Shown here piece by piece: positions 16,759-25,117 of a stretch of 64,000 bases of DNA. Location: positions 4,831,001 to 4,895,000 of the forward strand of contig NZ_CP041191.1 in NCBI RefSeq assembly GCF_006517275.1. The letters run 5' to 3'. This DNA comes from Labrenzia sp. PHM005 (lineage in GTDB: Bacteria > Pseudomonadota > Alphaproteobacteria > Rhizobiales > Stappiaceae). A model generated the notes under the pieces. That model worked only from the letters and a program-made list of their open reading frames with translations, ran no database searches and was not told the origin of the DNA. The position numbers were made by a program, and so were the translations under genes. Each line of letters begins with the position of its first letter. The stretch's first letter is position 1.

Positions 16759-17400
16759 ATGAAACGTGTCGCAGACCAGCTCATCGAAACGCTCAAACAG
16801 GAAATGCATGCCGGGATTTTGAAACCCGGTGACCAGTTGGAAGAGGCGGCCCTCGCCGACCGCTTCGAGGTGTCGCGCACACCGGTGCGCGAGGCCGTGC
16901 GCTCCCTGGTGGAAAGCGGACTGCTCGAAACACGCTCCCGAAAAGGCGCCTTTGTCCGGGTGTTGTCGGCCAAGGAGCTGATTGACCTTTTTGAGGTCGC
17001 AGCCGAGCTGGAAGCCTTGGCCAGCCGCCTGGCTTCCGAACGCTTAACCGATGAAGGGCTTATCGGCATCCAGCAGGGTCTTGAGGCTTGCGCGACCGCC
17101 GCCAACAACGACGATGCTACGGCCTATTCAGCCGCCAACCTTCAGTTTCACCGGGCGATCCATATGGCGACCGGCAATGAGTGGCTGATTGAGCAGCTGG
17201 CTCAAATCGAAACCCGGATCAATCCTTACCGCTCCATCCCTTACAAGATGCATGGCCGGCTGCGGCAATCGGTGGAAGAGCATGCGGCAATCTTGGACGC
17301 CATATCCACCGGCAAAGGTGCAGACGCAGCGCAGCTCATGCGGGACCACATGATGCTGCAAGGAAAACGCGTTCCCCTATTGCTACAAAGCGTTGGGTGA
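16759..17400 (+). CDS. GntR family transcriptional regulator, FCD domain
   Basis: Predicted 213-residue regulator. Seen: an N-terminal winged HTH (about 10-72) with LADRFEVSRTPVREAVRSLVESGLLE, the hallmark GntR recognition helix, and an all-helical C-terminal FCD domain with FHRAIHMATGNEWL and the metal/ligand-site histidines HAAI and DHMM. FCD regulators usually sense small carboxylates. ATG 16759 has AGAGG 8 bases upstream; a TTG two codons earlier is the alternative. Divergent from the TRAP/maleate-isomerase operon, so it most likely represses it until the acid is present. Confidence 0.9.
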   Translation: MKRVADQLIETLKQEMHAGILKPGDQLEEAALADRFEVSRTPVREAVRSLVESGLLETRSRKGAFVRVLSAKELIDLFEVAAELEALASRLASERLTDEGLIGIQQGLEACATAANNDDATAYSAANLQFHRAIHMATGNEWLIEQLAQIETRINPYRSIPYKMHGRLRQSVEEHAAILDAISTGKGADAAQLMRDHMMLQGKRVPLLLQSVG

Positions 17401-17649
17401 CTTCCTGGCCAATTAGACAGAAGACATTGCCCTTACTTCCAAGACAATCCTTGAGTAACACCGCCTCAGTTGGACAACGGGTTTTCTGTGCATGGGGCGC
17501 AGCACCAATTGGCAAACAGAGACATGTGCCAAGCCCGTCATAAAGTTCTCAACCAGCCGATCGGCCACCCTGTCACAAAGTCTTGTTGGACCGGCTCTAT
17601 TAAGCCCCGCTATAAAAGCGCAATAATTTCAAAAAGCTCGTGTACAAAT

Positions 17650-18105
17650 ATGTCCAGAATTGAAAAAGCTGCCGCCGAACATCTACCCGCCATCATCGCG
17701 ATCATCAATGCCGGGGCGACCAGTGTCCGCAAGAACAAGGAATTCGCCGATTGGCAAGAATACCTGCCAACGTTTGAGGCCATGCTGGCCGCGCCGGAAA
17801 TGGACATCTATGTCGCGCTTGATGAATCCGGTGAGGTTGTCGGCACGTATCAAATCCATTTTCTGAAAGGACTGGCGTTTCGCGGCCGCCCCCGGGTAGA
17901 GCTGGAAAGCGTGCATGTTCGTGCCGATCAGCGCGGCACCGGAATTGGCCGTCTGATGATGGAGCATGCCGAACAACTGGCGAAAGACGCCAATGCCTGC
18001 ATGGTTCAGCTGACGTCCAACAAGGAGCGCGAAGGCTCTCATCATTTTTATAAGCGGCTCGGCTACGACCAGAGCCACCTTGGCTACAAAAAGATGTTCG
18101 CCTAA
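17650..18105 (+). CDS. GNAT family N-acetyltransferase
   Basis: Predicted 151-residue acetyltransferase using acetyl-CoA. Seen: VHVRADQRGTGIGRLMMEHAE, the acetyl-CoA pyrophosphate-binding signature Q/RxxGxG/A at about residues 95-104, and the C-terminal SHHFYKRLGYDQSHLGYKK found in many GNATs acting on small molecules. The reading frame is open further upstream to 17470, but the upstream part has no GNAT character, so I start at ATG 17650. It stands alone between the GntR gene and DUF2147. The substrate is unknown. Confidence 0.85.
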   Translation: MSRIEKAAAEHLPAIIAIINAGATSVRKNKEFADWQEYLPTFEAMLAAPEMDIYVALDESGEVVGTYQIHFLKGLAFRGRPRVELESVHVRADQRGTGIGRLMMEHAEQLAKDANACMVQLTSNKEREGSHHFYKRLGYDQSHLGYKKMFA

Positions 18106-18227
18106 TCCATCGCTTACGCAGAAAAGAACCCGCCGCTCTGCCTGAAAATGCGCCACACATTCTTTCAGCAGACAGAGCAAGCGGGCCGGAACCAAACCAA
18201 CCGGTCTGGCGGAGCAGTTTTTGAAGC

Positions 18228-18650
18228 TTATTTCACCCGGGACCAGGTTTCGCCTTTGCAGATCAGACCGCCCATGACACAGCCTTCAAGCTTCAGCTTG
18301 TTATTGCCGTTCAGTTTAATGAAACCGGTGTAGGTCTTGCCGTCTTCAGCGTTATAGACTTTGCCCTTCCATTGGCCGTCCTTGCCGGTCGGCTTCATCG
18401 ATTGGACGATCCGCACACCCAGCAGCGGCCGGCTGCGTTTAGACGCATCCGGGTTTTCTGTGTCTTTGCGCGGCTCGCGCAACCAAATCAGTTTACCGCA
18501 AAGGGCGCTGCCGCAAGAGCTGATCCGGATTTTCGAAGCCCCATTCGGACGCGCCCAATCGCCTTTGGCATCGGCAGCCAGAGATGGAGCCGCTGTGGCT
18601 GCCAGCAGCCCAGCAGCTAGAAACCCGGCGACGGCAAATATATTCATCAT
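18228..18650 (-). CDS. DUF2147 periplasmic protein
   Basis: Predicted 140-residue secreted protein. Seen: signal peptide of about 25 residues ending SLAA, then the DUF2147 pattern: GDWARPNG, the CGSALCGKLIWLREP segment with two cysteines, VYNAEDGKTYTGFIKLNG, and the closing GETWSRVK. The four cysteines (two in the first pair, one in LEGCVMG and one in LICKGE) could form disulfides in the periplasm. The role of the family is unknown; it is widespread in Alphaproteobacteria. A strong hairpin lies 25 bases upstream of its start. Confidence 0.88.
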   Translation of the reverse strand: MMNIFAVAGFLAAGLLAATAAPSLAADAKGDWARPNGASKIRISSCGSALCGKLIWLREPRKDTENPDASKRSRPLLGVRIVQSMKPTGKDGQWKGKVYNAEDGKTYTGFIKLNGNNKLKLEGCVMGGLICKGETWSRVK

Positions 18651-18951
18651 GTTTCTCCTCCCAAAGCGGAAAAGCTTCCGTTTACGAAAACGGAAGGTAG
18701 CTTACTTAGGTGTCTCTGCCTAGCCATCACGTAACGGAACAAAGGCAATTTTCTAAAAGTAATGTGAGCTTCGGCTCTAATCGCGCACCAATCCCAATCA
18801 CCATCAATGGGATATTCAAGCATTCCGGTTCTGCAAAACACCGCACCAGTGAGTTCCAGGAATTACGACTGCCAGTTTTGGCAATATTGATAATCGGTAT
18901 CTTGGCCATTGTAATGCCGAACCGTGTCTGTCACCTGGCCAAGGATGTGCG
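18651..18951. other. Divergent intergenic region with a 5' hairpin
   Basis: No gene seen between DUF2147 and the solute-binding gene. It holds a perfect hairpin CTTCCGTTT / AAACGGAAG with a 4-base loop (18675-18696) in the likely 5' leader of DUF2147. It must also contain the two divergent promoters, which I cannot place with confidence. Confidence 0.5.
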
Positions 18952-19710
18952 GTGTTAAGAAGCGTATTGATCTGTGTTGCAATCCTCACCACAGTCGCTG
19001 TCTTCGGCGGCACCGGATCACCGCGCGCTGACAACATCCGGGCTGCAACCGATGAATGGCCGCCGTTTCGAATTTCGACAGACACAGGTTTCGTCGGGCT
19101 CGACCTCGATTTGATCAACGAAATTAGCCGCCGCATTCAGACACAAATAGAAGTGATCAGAATGCCCTGGGGGCGGGCCCTTGCTTCCATGGAAAGTGGC
19201 GGCGTCGACATTATGACCGGACTGGCTTACCGGAAGGAACGGGCAGTCTATATCGCCTATACCGATATCCCGTACTTTTCCTGTGAAACGGCTTTTTATA
19301 CGCCAGCGTCCCGACCTGCGATTATCAATCGCTACGAAGACTTGCAGGACTATGTGGTTGGTTTCGTCTTGCATTCCGCCTATTTCGAACGGTTCGACAC
19401 GGATCAAGACCTTCAAAAACTCGGCGTATCGAAAGAACAGACCCTGATTGATATGACGAAGCGTGGCCGGCTGGATGTGATGATCGGAACAGATTGCCAG
19501 GTGGATTATTTTATCAAGGCCAGCGGCCTGAGTGACAAGATCACCAAGACAGATTACCGCCCTGGAAATTCGGTCGACCTTTTTCTGGGCGTATCACGGC
19601 AATCACCTTGGGCGAAACGGCTCGATGAATTCAATTCCATTATAAAGTCCCTTGTCGATGAGGGCACTATCGATGAGCTGGCCAAGCGGTACTACGATTC
19701 CCCGTCCTGA
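18952..19710 (+). CDS. Family 3 extracellular solute-binding protein
   Basis: Predicted 252-residue periplasmic protein of the amino-acid binding (SBP_bac_3) group. Seen: signal peptide ending about PRAD, then TDEWPPFRI, GLDLDLINEIS and PWGRALASMESGGVDIMTGL, which are the ligand-pocket segments of the family, and the closing IIKSLVDEGTIDELAKRYY. The start is GTG 18952, 6 bases after AAGGA. There is no permease or ATPase nearby, so it may be an orphan binder or sensor-like protein. A similar orphan gene lies at 21474-22235. Confidence 0.85.
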   Translation: MLRSVLICVAILTTVAVFGGTGSPRADNIRAATDEWPPFRISTDTGFVGLDLDLINEISRRIQTQIEVIRMPWGRALASMESGGVDIMTGLAYRKERAVYIAYTDIPYFSCETAFYTPASRPAIINRYEDLQDYVVGFVLHSAYFERFDTDQDLQKLGVSKEQTLIDMTKRGRLDVMIGTDCQVDYFIKASGLSDKITKTDYRPGNSVDLFLGVSRQSPWAKRLDEFNSIIKSLVDEGTIDELAKRYYDSPS

Positions 19711-20158
19711 TCGGTCGAGAGCATCTTGGCTGTTCAAGCTTGTCCGCCTGAACAGCCGCTGATCTAAAGATCCTACCCAAACCCTCCAAATGGCTGCATT
19801 TGCCCTGTCACCAAGCAATCACCATCAGTAAACGCTCCAGAACAGGCTGACCCTCGATTTGTCGGTATCGCCAACAACCGCAAAAAAGCCCAAAGCGTCG
19901 GCTTGGTGAATCCAAGATTAATCCGCTCTGTCGAATTTTCTGAGAATGTTATTGAAATCAAACAGGAATTCGCAACCATAAGGTTTCCAACCGGTAAATT
20001 TCAGACTTACTTAAATTTTTGTTCGGATTTCATTAAATCTAATTCTTAACTAGCTCTTCAACTGCACCTGATGAAGTAACCCTCGAGAAACGACGGGGAA
20101 AGCTTCAGATAAGCTTGCGTTTCTAAGAAAGTCTTTGAGACAAACAGGGGAGAGCGTA
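19711..20158. other. Intergenic region with a terminator-like hairpin
   Basis: No gene recognised. The first part holds a 9-bp hairpin GGCTGTTCA / TGAACAGCC (19728-19757) that may end transcription of the solute-binding gene, although no T-run follows. The remainder is A+T-richer and ends in AGGGGAGAG, the ribosome binding site of the Sel1-type gene. Confidence 0.5.
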
Positions 20159-20428
20159 ATGGCTCGTTTTGAAATGTATTCGGCCGACATGGCCATCATG
20201 GGCGAAAAGCCTGTAACCGCCGACATTCTGTTCCAGATGGGCCTGGACAGCGCCTGTGGCCGTCACGGCGCCACCGATCTTGTGACCGCCCATAAGTGGT
20301 TCAACATCGCCGCGCTGAAAGGCAATCAAGAAGCCGTGCGTTACCGCAAGGAAATCTCCGGTGAAATGAGCACCAGTGAAATCGCCGAAGCACAGCGCTC
20401 TGCGCGTGAATGGTTGTCGATGCATTGA
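20159..20428 (+). CDS. Small Sel1-repeat-like protein
   Basis: Predicted 89-residue protein without signal peptide. Seen: one clear Sel1-type alpha-hairpin, DLVTAHKWFNIAALKGNQEA, followed by EMSTSEIAEAQRSAREWL; single-repeat proteins of this layout are common in Rhizobiales. ATG 20159 sits behind AGGGGAGAG; the frame opens upstream at 20135 but without a ribosome site. Sel1 repeats mediate protein contacts; the partner is unknown. Convergent with DUF930, sharing a bidirectional terminator. Confidence 0.82.
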   Translation: MARFEMYSADMAIMGEKPVTADILFQMGLDSACGRHGATDLVTAHKWFNIAALKGNQEAVRYRKEISGEMSTSEIAEAQRSAREWLSMH

Positions 20429-20478
20429 GACCGGTGAGGGCTGCCAGCCGAATGGCACCTGAACGCTTTAACATCACA

Positions 20479-20507
20479 TGACGCGGTGCGTACGAGCCGC
20501 CGCGTCA
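20479..20507. terminator. Terminator hairpin between convergent genes
   Basis: TGACGCGG / CCGCGTCA stem (20479-20486 with 20500-20507) with a 13-base loop, followed on the plus strand by CCATTTT. It lies between the Sel1-type gene and the converging DUF930 gene. Confidence 0.6.
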
Positions 20508-20523
20508 CCATTTTCAAAATCAC

Positions 20524-21225
20524 TCAATAAACAGCTGCCAGGCCAAGGTCATCCCAGAGATTTTGAGGGATCGGCGGACCCAGCGCATATTCAAACTCTT
20601 CGACTACGGTCCCGGCCGCATTTAGCCGGCAGCGGTAGGTGATTTCATACCAGTTTCTCCGGCTGCGCAGTGCAGCTGCTGGCGCAAAGATCAACTGGGC
20701 GTTTTGAACGGTATTCTTCAGCGCATAGGGCATCAATCTGTCCGGCTGAAAACCGGTGGCGTCTGCCCGCACCTGCTCCATCGCCTCCAACGCACAGATT
20801 TGCTCCCGCCGATCCTGACTGGTGACCATCGTCAGCACCCGGCGCGCTTGTGCTGAGCGCGGGTCTTTCAAGACCTCTGCGGCCCGCAGGGTTCCGGCCA
20901 CCACCCAGTTGTGCGGTGATCGCCAGTCTGGCGCTGAGTGGTTTTGGTCAAAATTCTGGCCTTGAAGCAGGCGCGTATCTTGCAGAGGCTCAGCATTGTC
21001 ACGGCGTATCCCCTCACCTCTTGGTACCGGCTGCAACGACAGCGGATCTGGGGCTTTGCTTTCCACGAATTGGACCTGTCTGCTGCCAATCAGCGGTTCA
21101 GAAAACACCAGCCGGTCCGTTTCTCGGACAATTTCGACCTCGACCGGAGCCGAAGTGCCGTTTAGGTGGATCACGGCGGGTGGCAGGCTTGCAAGGATAA
21201 TAAACAACGCGGCATGCAGCCACAC
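20524..21225 (-). CDS. DUF930 domain protein, membrane-anchored
   Basis: Predicted 233-residue protein with one N-terminal membrane helix (about 2-19) and a C-terminal DUF930 domain. Seen: REQICALEAMEQVRA, FQPDRLMPYAL, ALRSRRNWYEITYRCRLN and EFEYALGPPIP, the ordered motifs of DUF930, with two conserved cysteines. The middle, about 60-120, is low in conservation. The start is uncertain: GTG 21225 has no ribosome site, and the frame stays open about 36 codons more with no ATG, GTG or TTG before a stop. Function unknown; the family is nearly confined to Alphaproteobacteria. Confidence 0.82.
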   Translation of the reverse strand: MWLHAALFIILASLPPAVIHLNGTSAPVEVEIVRETDRLVFSEPLIGSRQVQFVESKAPDPLSLQPVPRGEGIRRDNAEPLQDTRLLQGQNFDQNHSAPDWRSPHNWVVAGTLRAAEVLKDPRSAQARRVLTMVTSQDRREQICALEAMEQVRADATGFQPDRLMPYALKNTVQNAQLIFAPAAALRSRRNWYEITYRCRLNAAGTVVEEFEYALGPPIPQNLWDDLGLAAVY

Positions 21226-21473
21226 GGCGCAAACAGCCGGGAAATGGTCGATTATTAGCCGCTCGAAGACTTGGGGCTGCGCTGCCTCGATAAGCCGATC
21301 CTCACGCTTTGGTTGCAGGTGTTAGAAAACAGGAAACTGCGGCAACAATGGGTCATAACTAACACCTACCGCTTGCCAGTTGGTCCCAAAGGCTGAGTGT
21401 CTGCTTCGTCGTCCGATGTTTATGTGTGCCCTGCTAGAACAGCTGCGAACTGGCTCCGCGCAACGGAGTTGTC

Positions 21474-22235
21474 TCAATAAAGAAGCCGGTAGGTGGCGAG
21501 AATTTGCCCATAAATGCCGGTTTCCTTGATCGCTTCAAGCCCCTGTTTCAGGGCCTTGATCAGCTCAGGGTCGCTGTCTTTATTAAGCGCCATATAAAGG
21601 CTGCCACTGATGTCCTCCAACCGGTAGACTTGCTCAAATTGCGCCGGATCCATTTCTTCCAAAACCAATCGGTGTTGAAAGGACGCTTCGTCGAAGGCGA
21701 TCAGATCCAAACGGCCGAGCGAAAGCTTGCGGATGTTCAAAACATCCTGACCAACTACTTCGAGATTGGTAAACTTTTTACTTTTAAGATATTGATATAT
21801 AACGTCTTCCACAGACACGCCTATGGTGTAACCTTTGGCATCATCCAGCCCCTTGACTGTGATATCTGGCCGGTTGGCAAGTTTATATAGCGACGTGTTG
21901 TAGGGGGCGATGACACCGATCCATTCAAACAGCTCTTCGCGTTCCGGGATCCGCCCAATCGAGAAGATCAGCGTGTTCTTGCGGTTTTGGGCTGTCAGAT
22001 AGGCCCGCGCCCAAGGCAAGAACTGGAAGCGGGCGTTGAGGCCAGCCTGTTCAAGAACCGCCTTCACAACGTCGCTGGATAGTCCCTTGATCTCGCCATT
22101 TTCCGAATAGTTGTAGGGTGGGAACTCTTCGGTGACGATCGTCAGGTCCTGAGCCCAAACCGGACGGGCGAACAAGCACAGCAGCAAAAGCGGCAGGAAG
22201 CGGCGCGTCACGCCAAGATGTCGACCAAAGAACAT
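21474..22235 (-). CDS. Family 3 extracellular solute-binding protein
   Basis: Predicted 253-residue periplasmic protein (SBP_bac_3). Seen: signal peptide with RRFLPLLLLCLFARPVWAQ, then TEEFPPYNYSENGEIKGLSSD, LPWARAYLTAQ, FSIGRIPEREELFEWIG and FDEASFQHRLV. The RxxxR arginine and FD residues fit the alpha-amino-acid-type pocket. No transporter genes are next to it. It lies upstream of tRNA-Ser but is transcribed away from it. It resembles the gene at 18952 only at family level. Confidence 0.87.
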   Translation of the reverse strand: MFFGRHLGVTRRFLPLLLLCLFARPVWAQDLTIVTEEFPPYNYSENGEIKGLSSDVVKAVLEQAGLNARFQFLPWARAYLTAQNRKNTLIFSIGRIPEREELFEWIGVIAPYNTSLYKLANRPDITVKGLDDAKGYTIGVSVEDVIYQYLKSKKFTNLEVVGQDVLNIRKLSLGRLDLIAFDEASFQHRLVLEEMDPAQFEQVYRLEDISGSLYMALNKDSDPELIKALKQGLEAIKETGIYGQILATYRLLY

Positions 22236-22543
22236 ACCCTATTAGGCCAAGGAAACGGACACCCGGCAAGCTGCGAATTCTGTCATGTCCTTCGAAGGCA
22301 AGCGCAATTGCTTCCGATTGGTTCGGTTGATTTGACCGGCCGCTTTGGCGCAGACCAGTGACAGCCGCTCGCCCGCCCGGGTCCTTTTGAGGGTTTTCTG
22401 CGTCGGTTTTGAGAAACGCCCTGCGCAGAATGTGTAAATTTCAGCACACCTTCTGGCTCCTGATTTGGGCAGCGGTGGAAAAAAGACAAGGGAGCAAAAA
22501 TCCCCTTGAACTCTGAAGCGTTTGTTCGTACACGGACGGTACC
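22236..22543. other. Intergenic region upstream of tRNA-Ser
   Basis: I see no protein gene. The minus-strand open frame here is the translation of the antisense of tRNA-Ser and is not a gene. The tRNA promoter must lie in its last part. Confidence 0.5.
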
Positions 22544-22633
22544 GGAGAGGTGGCCGAGTGGTCGAAGGCGCTCCCCTGCTAAGGGAGTAGGCGGGCAACC
22601 GTCTCGAGGGTTCGAATCCCTTCCTCTCCGCCA
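22544..22633 (+). tRNA. tRNA-Ser (anticodon GCU)
   Basis: Ninety-base class II tRNA. Acceptor stem GGAGAGG (22544-22550) pairs with CCTCTCC (22623-22629), followed by the discriminator G and encoded CCA. The D-arm has TGGCCGAGTGG, the anticodon loop is CTGCTAA with anticodon GCT, a long variable arm follows, and the T-loop GGTTCGAATCC is intact. Its last 14 bases are part of the 17-bp direct repeat that bounds the island. Confidence 0.97.
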
Positions 22634-22636
22634 CTT
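22620..22636 (+). repeat. attL: 17-bp direct repeat at the 3' end of tRNA-Ser
   Basis: CTTCCTCTCCGCCACTT, identical to 48718-48734. It spans the 3' end of the tRNA acceptor stem and CCA. Integration of the island downstream of the tRNA would keep the gene intact, as for tRNA-targeting tyrosine integrases. Confidence 0.85.
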
Positions 22637-23265
22637 TGGCTTTACAAATTATTGTTTGTATTTATTTTTTCGCCCTCTCTTGAATATCCACCCTAAAGAT
22701 TACCCTAAAAGTGGCATTTGATTGAACTCGAATTGGGGTAGTGTCATTTGATGTTGATTGCGGCTTACCCATCCCCAAAACCAGTCAGAATGAGTGCTGC
22801 TTCGCAGGCAACAGCATTGAGACACTGAAGTGTTTACTGGTGGAACGATATGCAGCGGGACCAAGATCTCAGCCCCGACAGCTACTTAGACAGACACAGC
22901 AATGCGCAGAACCAGCACAAAAATCGGAGAGCAGCCATTCGTCGGTCTCTTTTAAAAGAGTCTGGTATAGAGCAGATAGCGGGCTGGCGGGTGTTTGTCG
23001 CAAAACAGTAAAGCGGACATGGCAGATGCACCCGGGTGCGGGCATTAACGGCCCATAGCTGCCGTAGGCAGTGGTCTCAATCAATGGCAGCTTCGCGCCC
23101 CATCCCGGACGTTTGACGAACTGAGACCGCATCCCGAATGTGGACGTTTATCACCGTAAGATTAGCGTAAAGTCTACGTATTGAGGGACGTCGCTCCAAA
23201 CACCATGTTCGTGATCTCCTGCGGCCATTGCGATGAGAAAACGGAATGGCCGCAGGATAGAAGGC
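22637..23265. other. Left end of the island, non-coding
   Basis: No gene recognised over 629 bases. Just inside attL is TACAAA/TTTGTA (22643-22660), then two ACCCTAAA motifs 12 bases apart (22690-22697, 22702-22709), matching a pair at the right end. Further on lies a stretch (about 23000-23150) with AAAGCGGACAT and GCGGGCATTAACGG, reminiscent of dispersed intergenic repeats of marine Alphaproteobacteria. A 12-bp hairpin lies at 23218-23256. Short open frames here have no family features. Confidence 0.5.
23218..23256 (-). terminator. Strong hairpin after the SDR gene
   Basis: CCTGCGGCCATT / AATGGCCGCAGG, perfect 12-bp arms with a 15-base loop, 10 bases past the SDR stop. No T-run follows, so it may be a termination or RNA-stabilising hairpin. 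Confidence 0.5.
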
Positions 23266-24081
23266 TCACACTCCAGTTGACTCGCGGATCATGTTCTTGA
23301 ATTCAACATCATTCATTTCGGCCCTCGCACTCAGGATTTGTTCGGCATCGGCACCGACGGGATAGCGCAGCGTTTCTGCATCATCCGTGGCTGCAAGGTA
23401 TATTTGGTCGGCGACTTGTTGCGGATCTTGCTCCTCTTCGCTTGCCATTGCGTTCATTGACGCCTTTGCAGCCTCAAGAGATGAACTATAGATGCTGTCA
23501 TCACCGGTCTCCGACCACTCTCCCGACTCCATGATGCGCGTTGGGAAGGCCCCAGGCTCAATCAGCTTCAATCGAATGCCCATTGGATTGAGTTCGTATT
23601 GGAGAGACTCAGTAAACCCTTCCACCGCGAACTTGGACGCATGATAGAATGCTGTGAAGGGGAATGCGACCCGCCCTGCGATCGAAGATACGTTGACGAT
23701 GACCCCAGCTTTCTTCTCCAGAAAATGCGGCACAACAGCATTGATCACGTCGACGATCCCAAAAAAATTGACGTCAAACTGACGGCGCATCTGTGAGTCA
23801 GTCGTCGTTTGAACAACACCTTGCAAAGAATGACCGGCGTTGTTGACCAGCACATCGATTGCACCGAAACGCGCGAGCCCTGCAGACACAGCCGTCTCAA
23901 TTGAGGCTTTGTCGGTTACGTCAAGTTTGCTGACCAGAACATTGTCCAGCTGGGTAAGTACGGTTTCCGCGTCCGGGGCACGCATAGTAGCGACAACGTT
24001 CCACCCTTTTTGATGAAACGTCTTCGCTGTCAGTCTCCCGAAACCGGAGCTTGCTCCCGTGATAAATACGGTCTTTGACAT
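23266..24081 (-). CDS. Short-chain dehydrogenase/reductase
   Basis: Predicted 271-residue classical SDR using NAD(P)H. Seen: TGASSGFG nucleotide motif at 8-15, NNAG at 80-83, Ser132/133, and the catalytic YHASK with Tyr146 and Lys150. The C-terminal part (SESGEWSETGDDS and beyond) fits the SDR group that acts on ketones or retinol-like substrates. It lies 11 bases after the alpha/beta hydrolase in the same direction, so both are probably one unit, controlled by the AraC regulator upstream. The substrate is unknown. Confidence 0.92.
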   Translation of the reverse strand: MSKTVFITGASSGFGRLTAKTFHQKGWNVVATMRAPDAETVLTQLDNVLVSKLDVTDKASIETAVSAGLARFGAIDVLVNNAGHSLQGVVQTTTDSQMRRQFDVNFFGIVDVINAVVPHFLEKKAGVIVNVSSIAGRVAFPFTAFYHASKFAVEGFTESLQYELNPMGIRLKLIEPGAFPTRIMESGEWSETGDDSIYSSSLEAAKASMNAMASEEEQDPQQVADQIYLAATDDAETLRYPVGADAEQILSARAEMNDVEFKNMIRESTGV

Positions 24082-24092
24082 GTGTCTGAGCC

Positions 24093-25019
24093 CTACTTCA
24101 CGTATTTGTCGAAGAACTCGATCATGGTTTCAGGATGATCGCCGAAGAAGTTGTAGCCGATGAAGCGACGGGTATCCCCGTCTTCGATCCAGTGCAGTTT
24201 CTTGTCTTCGCCTGGGATCAGATCGAAGGTCGTTTGAACATCATCTGGAATGGTCCATACATCGTCCTTGTTCTGAACGATGTAGGTTGGCATGGTGATA
24301 TTTTGGGCGAACTTATGAGGAGACATTTCCTTTAGGGGAATGCCGCGGAGTGCTTCAACTTCTTGCGCAAAAATGTCAAAGAACTCACCCAAACCCAAGC
24401 CATCCAATGCCACTTTGGACATGATGTTGATCGACGCGGGCTGGGCGCAGACAAAAGCCTTCACATCTTCGAAGTATTGGGGGGCCTCACTCATTGCGTG
24501 GATTGCGGCGCCGCCACCTGCGCACGGATTGAACAGGCCGATTTTCATGTCTTTAAGCGTGTCTTGAGATTTGGCGTAATCAAAAGCCGCAAGAACATCT
24601 TTATACTCGTCAGAGAAGCCTTGTCCCCAGGCGTTGTCCGGTGCGGACTCGCTTTCACCGTGGTTCCGCAGATCGTAGGCAAGAACGTTGTATCCGGCGT
24701 CATGCAAAGCTTTGTGAACCTTGCCAAACTTCACTTCAACATCCTGAAAATCGCTCCACGGCTTCATATGACCCGGAAAACCATAGCGATTGAGGGTGGC
24801 CGGATGGTTGCATATGATCAGCTTGTCAGATCCGGCAGCCGGAATGAACCAGGCGGCTAGCTTAGTGCCATCCTCGGCAGTGAAAGTGATATCTTCGTAC
24901 TCCATCCCATAGTCATTCGGTGTCTCCAAAATCGGTGCGCGCTCTCCGTCAATGGACACATACATACGCGCAACTGCTTTGAGGGTTGCCAATTGCTCTT
25001 CGGTTGGTTGAACGGTCAT
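24093..25019 (-). CDS. Alpha/beta hydrolase with a cysteine nucleophile elbow
   Basis: Predicted 308-residue cytosolic hydrolase. Seen: the oxyanion region CNHPATLNRYGFPGH, the DLRNHGES strand, a nucleophile elbow GLFNPCAGGG in which Cys166 replaces the usual serine, an acid region QNKDDVWTIPDD and a C-terminal GDHPET with the likely histidine. Cysteine elbows are known in dienelactone hydrolase and relatives. It pairs with the SDR gene and lies downstream of an AraC regulator on the same strand. Reaction unknown: ester, lactone or thioester hydrolysis are possible. Confidence 0.82.
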   Translation of the reverse strand: MTVQPTEEQLATLKAVARMYVSIDGERAPILETPNDYGMEYEDITFTAEDGTKLAAWFIPAAGSDKLIICNHPATLNRYGFPGHMKPWSDFQDVEVKFGKVHKALHDAGYNVLAYDLRNHGESESAPDNAWGQGFSDEYKDVLAAFDYAKSQDTLKDMKIGLFNPCAGGGAAIHAMSEAPQYFEDVKAFVCAQPASINIMSKVALDGLGLGEFFDIFAQEVEALRGIPLKEMSPHKFAQNITMPTYIVQNKDDVWTIPDDVQTTFDLIPGEDKKLHWIEDGDTRRFIGYNFFGDHPETMIEFFDKYVK

Positions 25020-25117
25020 ATCAGGTCTCCTTGAATTGACGTGTTTGATTGTTCGGGGCCGGTGGTGCGGGCCCGTGGAAGCGGTTCTTTATGAAAGTCG
25101 TTTGAGAAATGCGGACG

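Noticed and set aside
22242..22634. Minus-strand frame with GFEPSRRLPAYSLSRGAPS
   Set aside because: This is the common translation of the antisense of a tRNA-Ser gene, not a protein gene.
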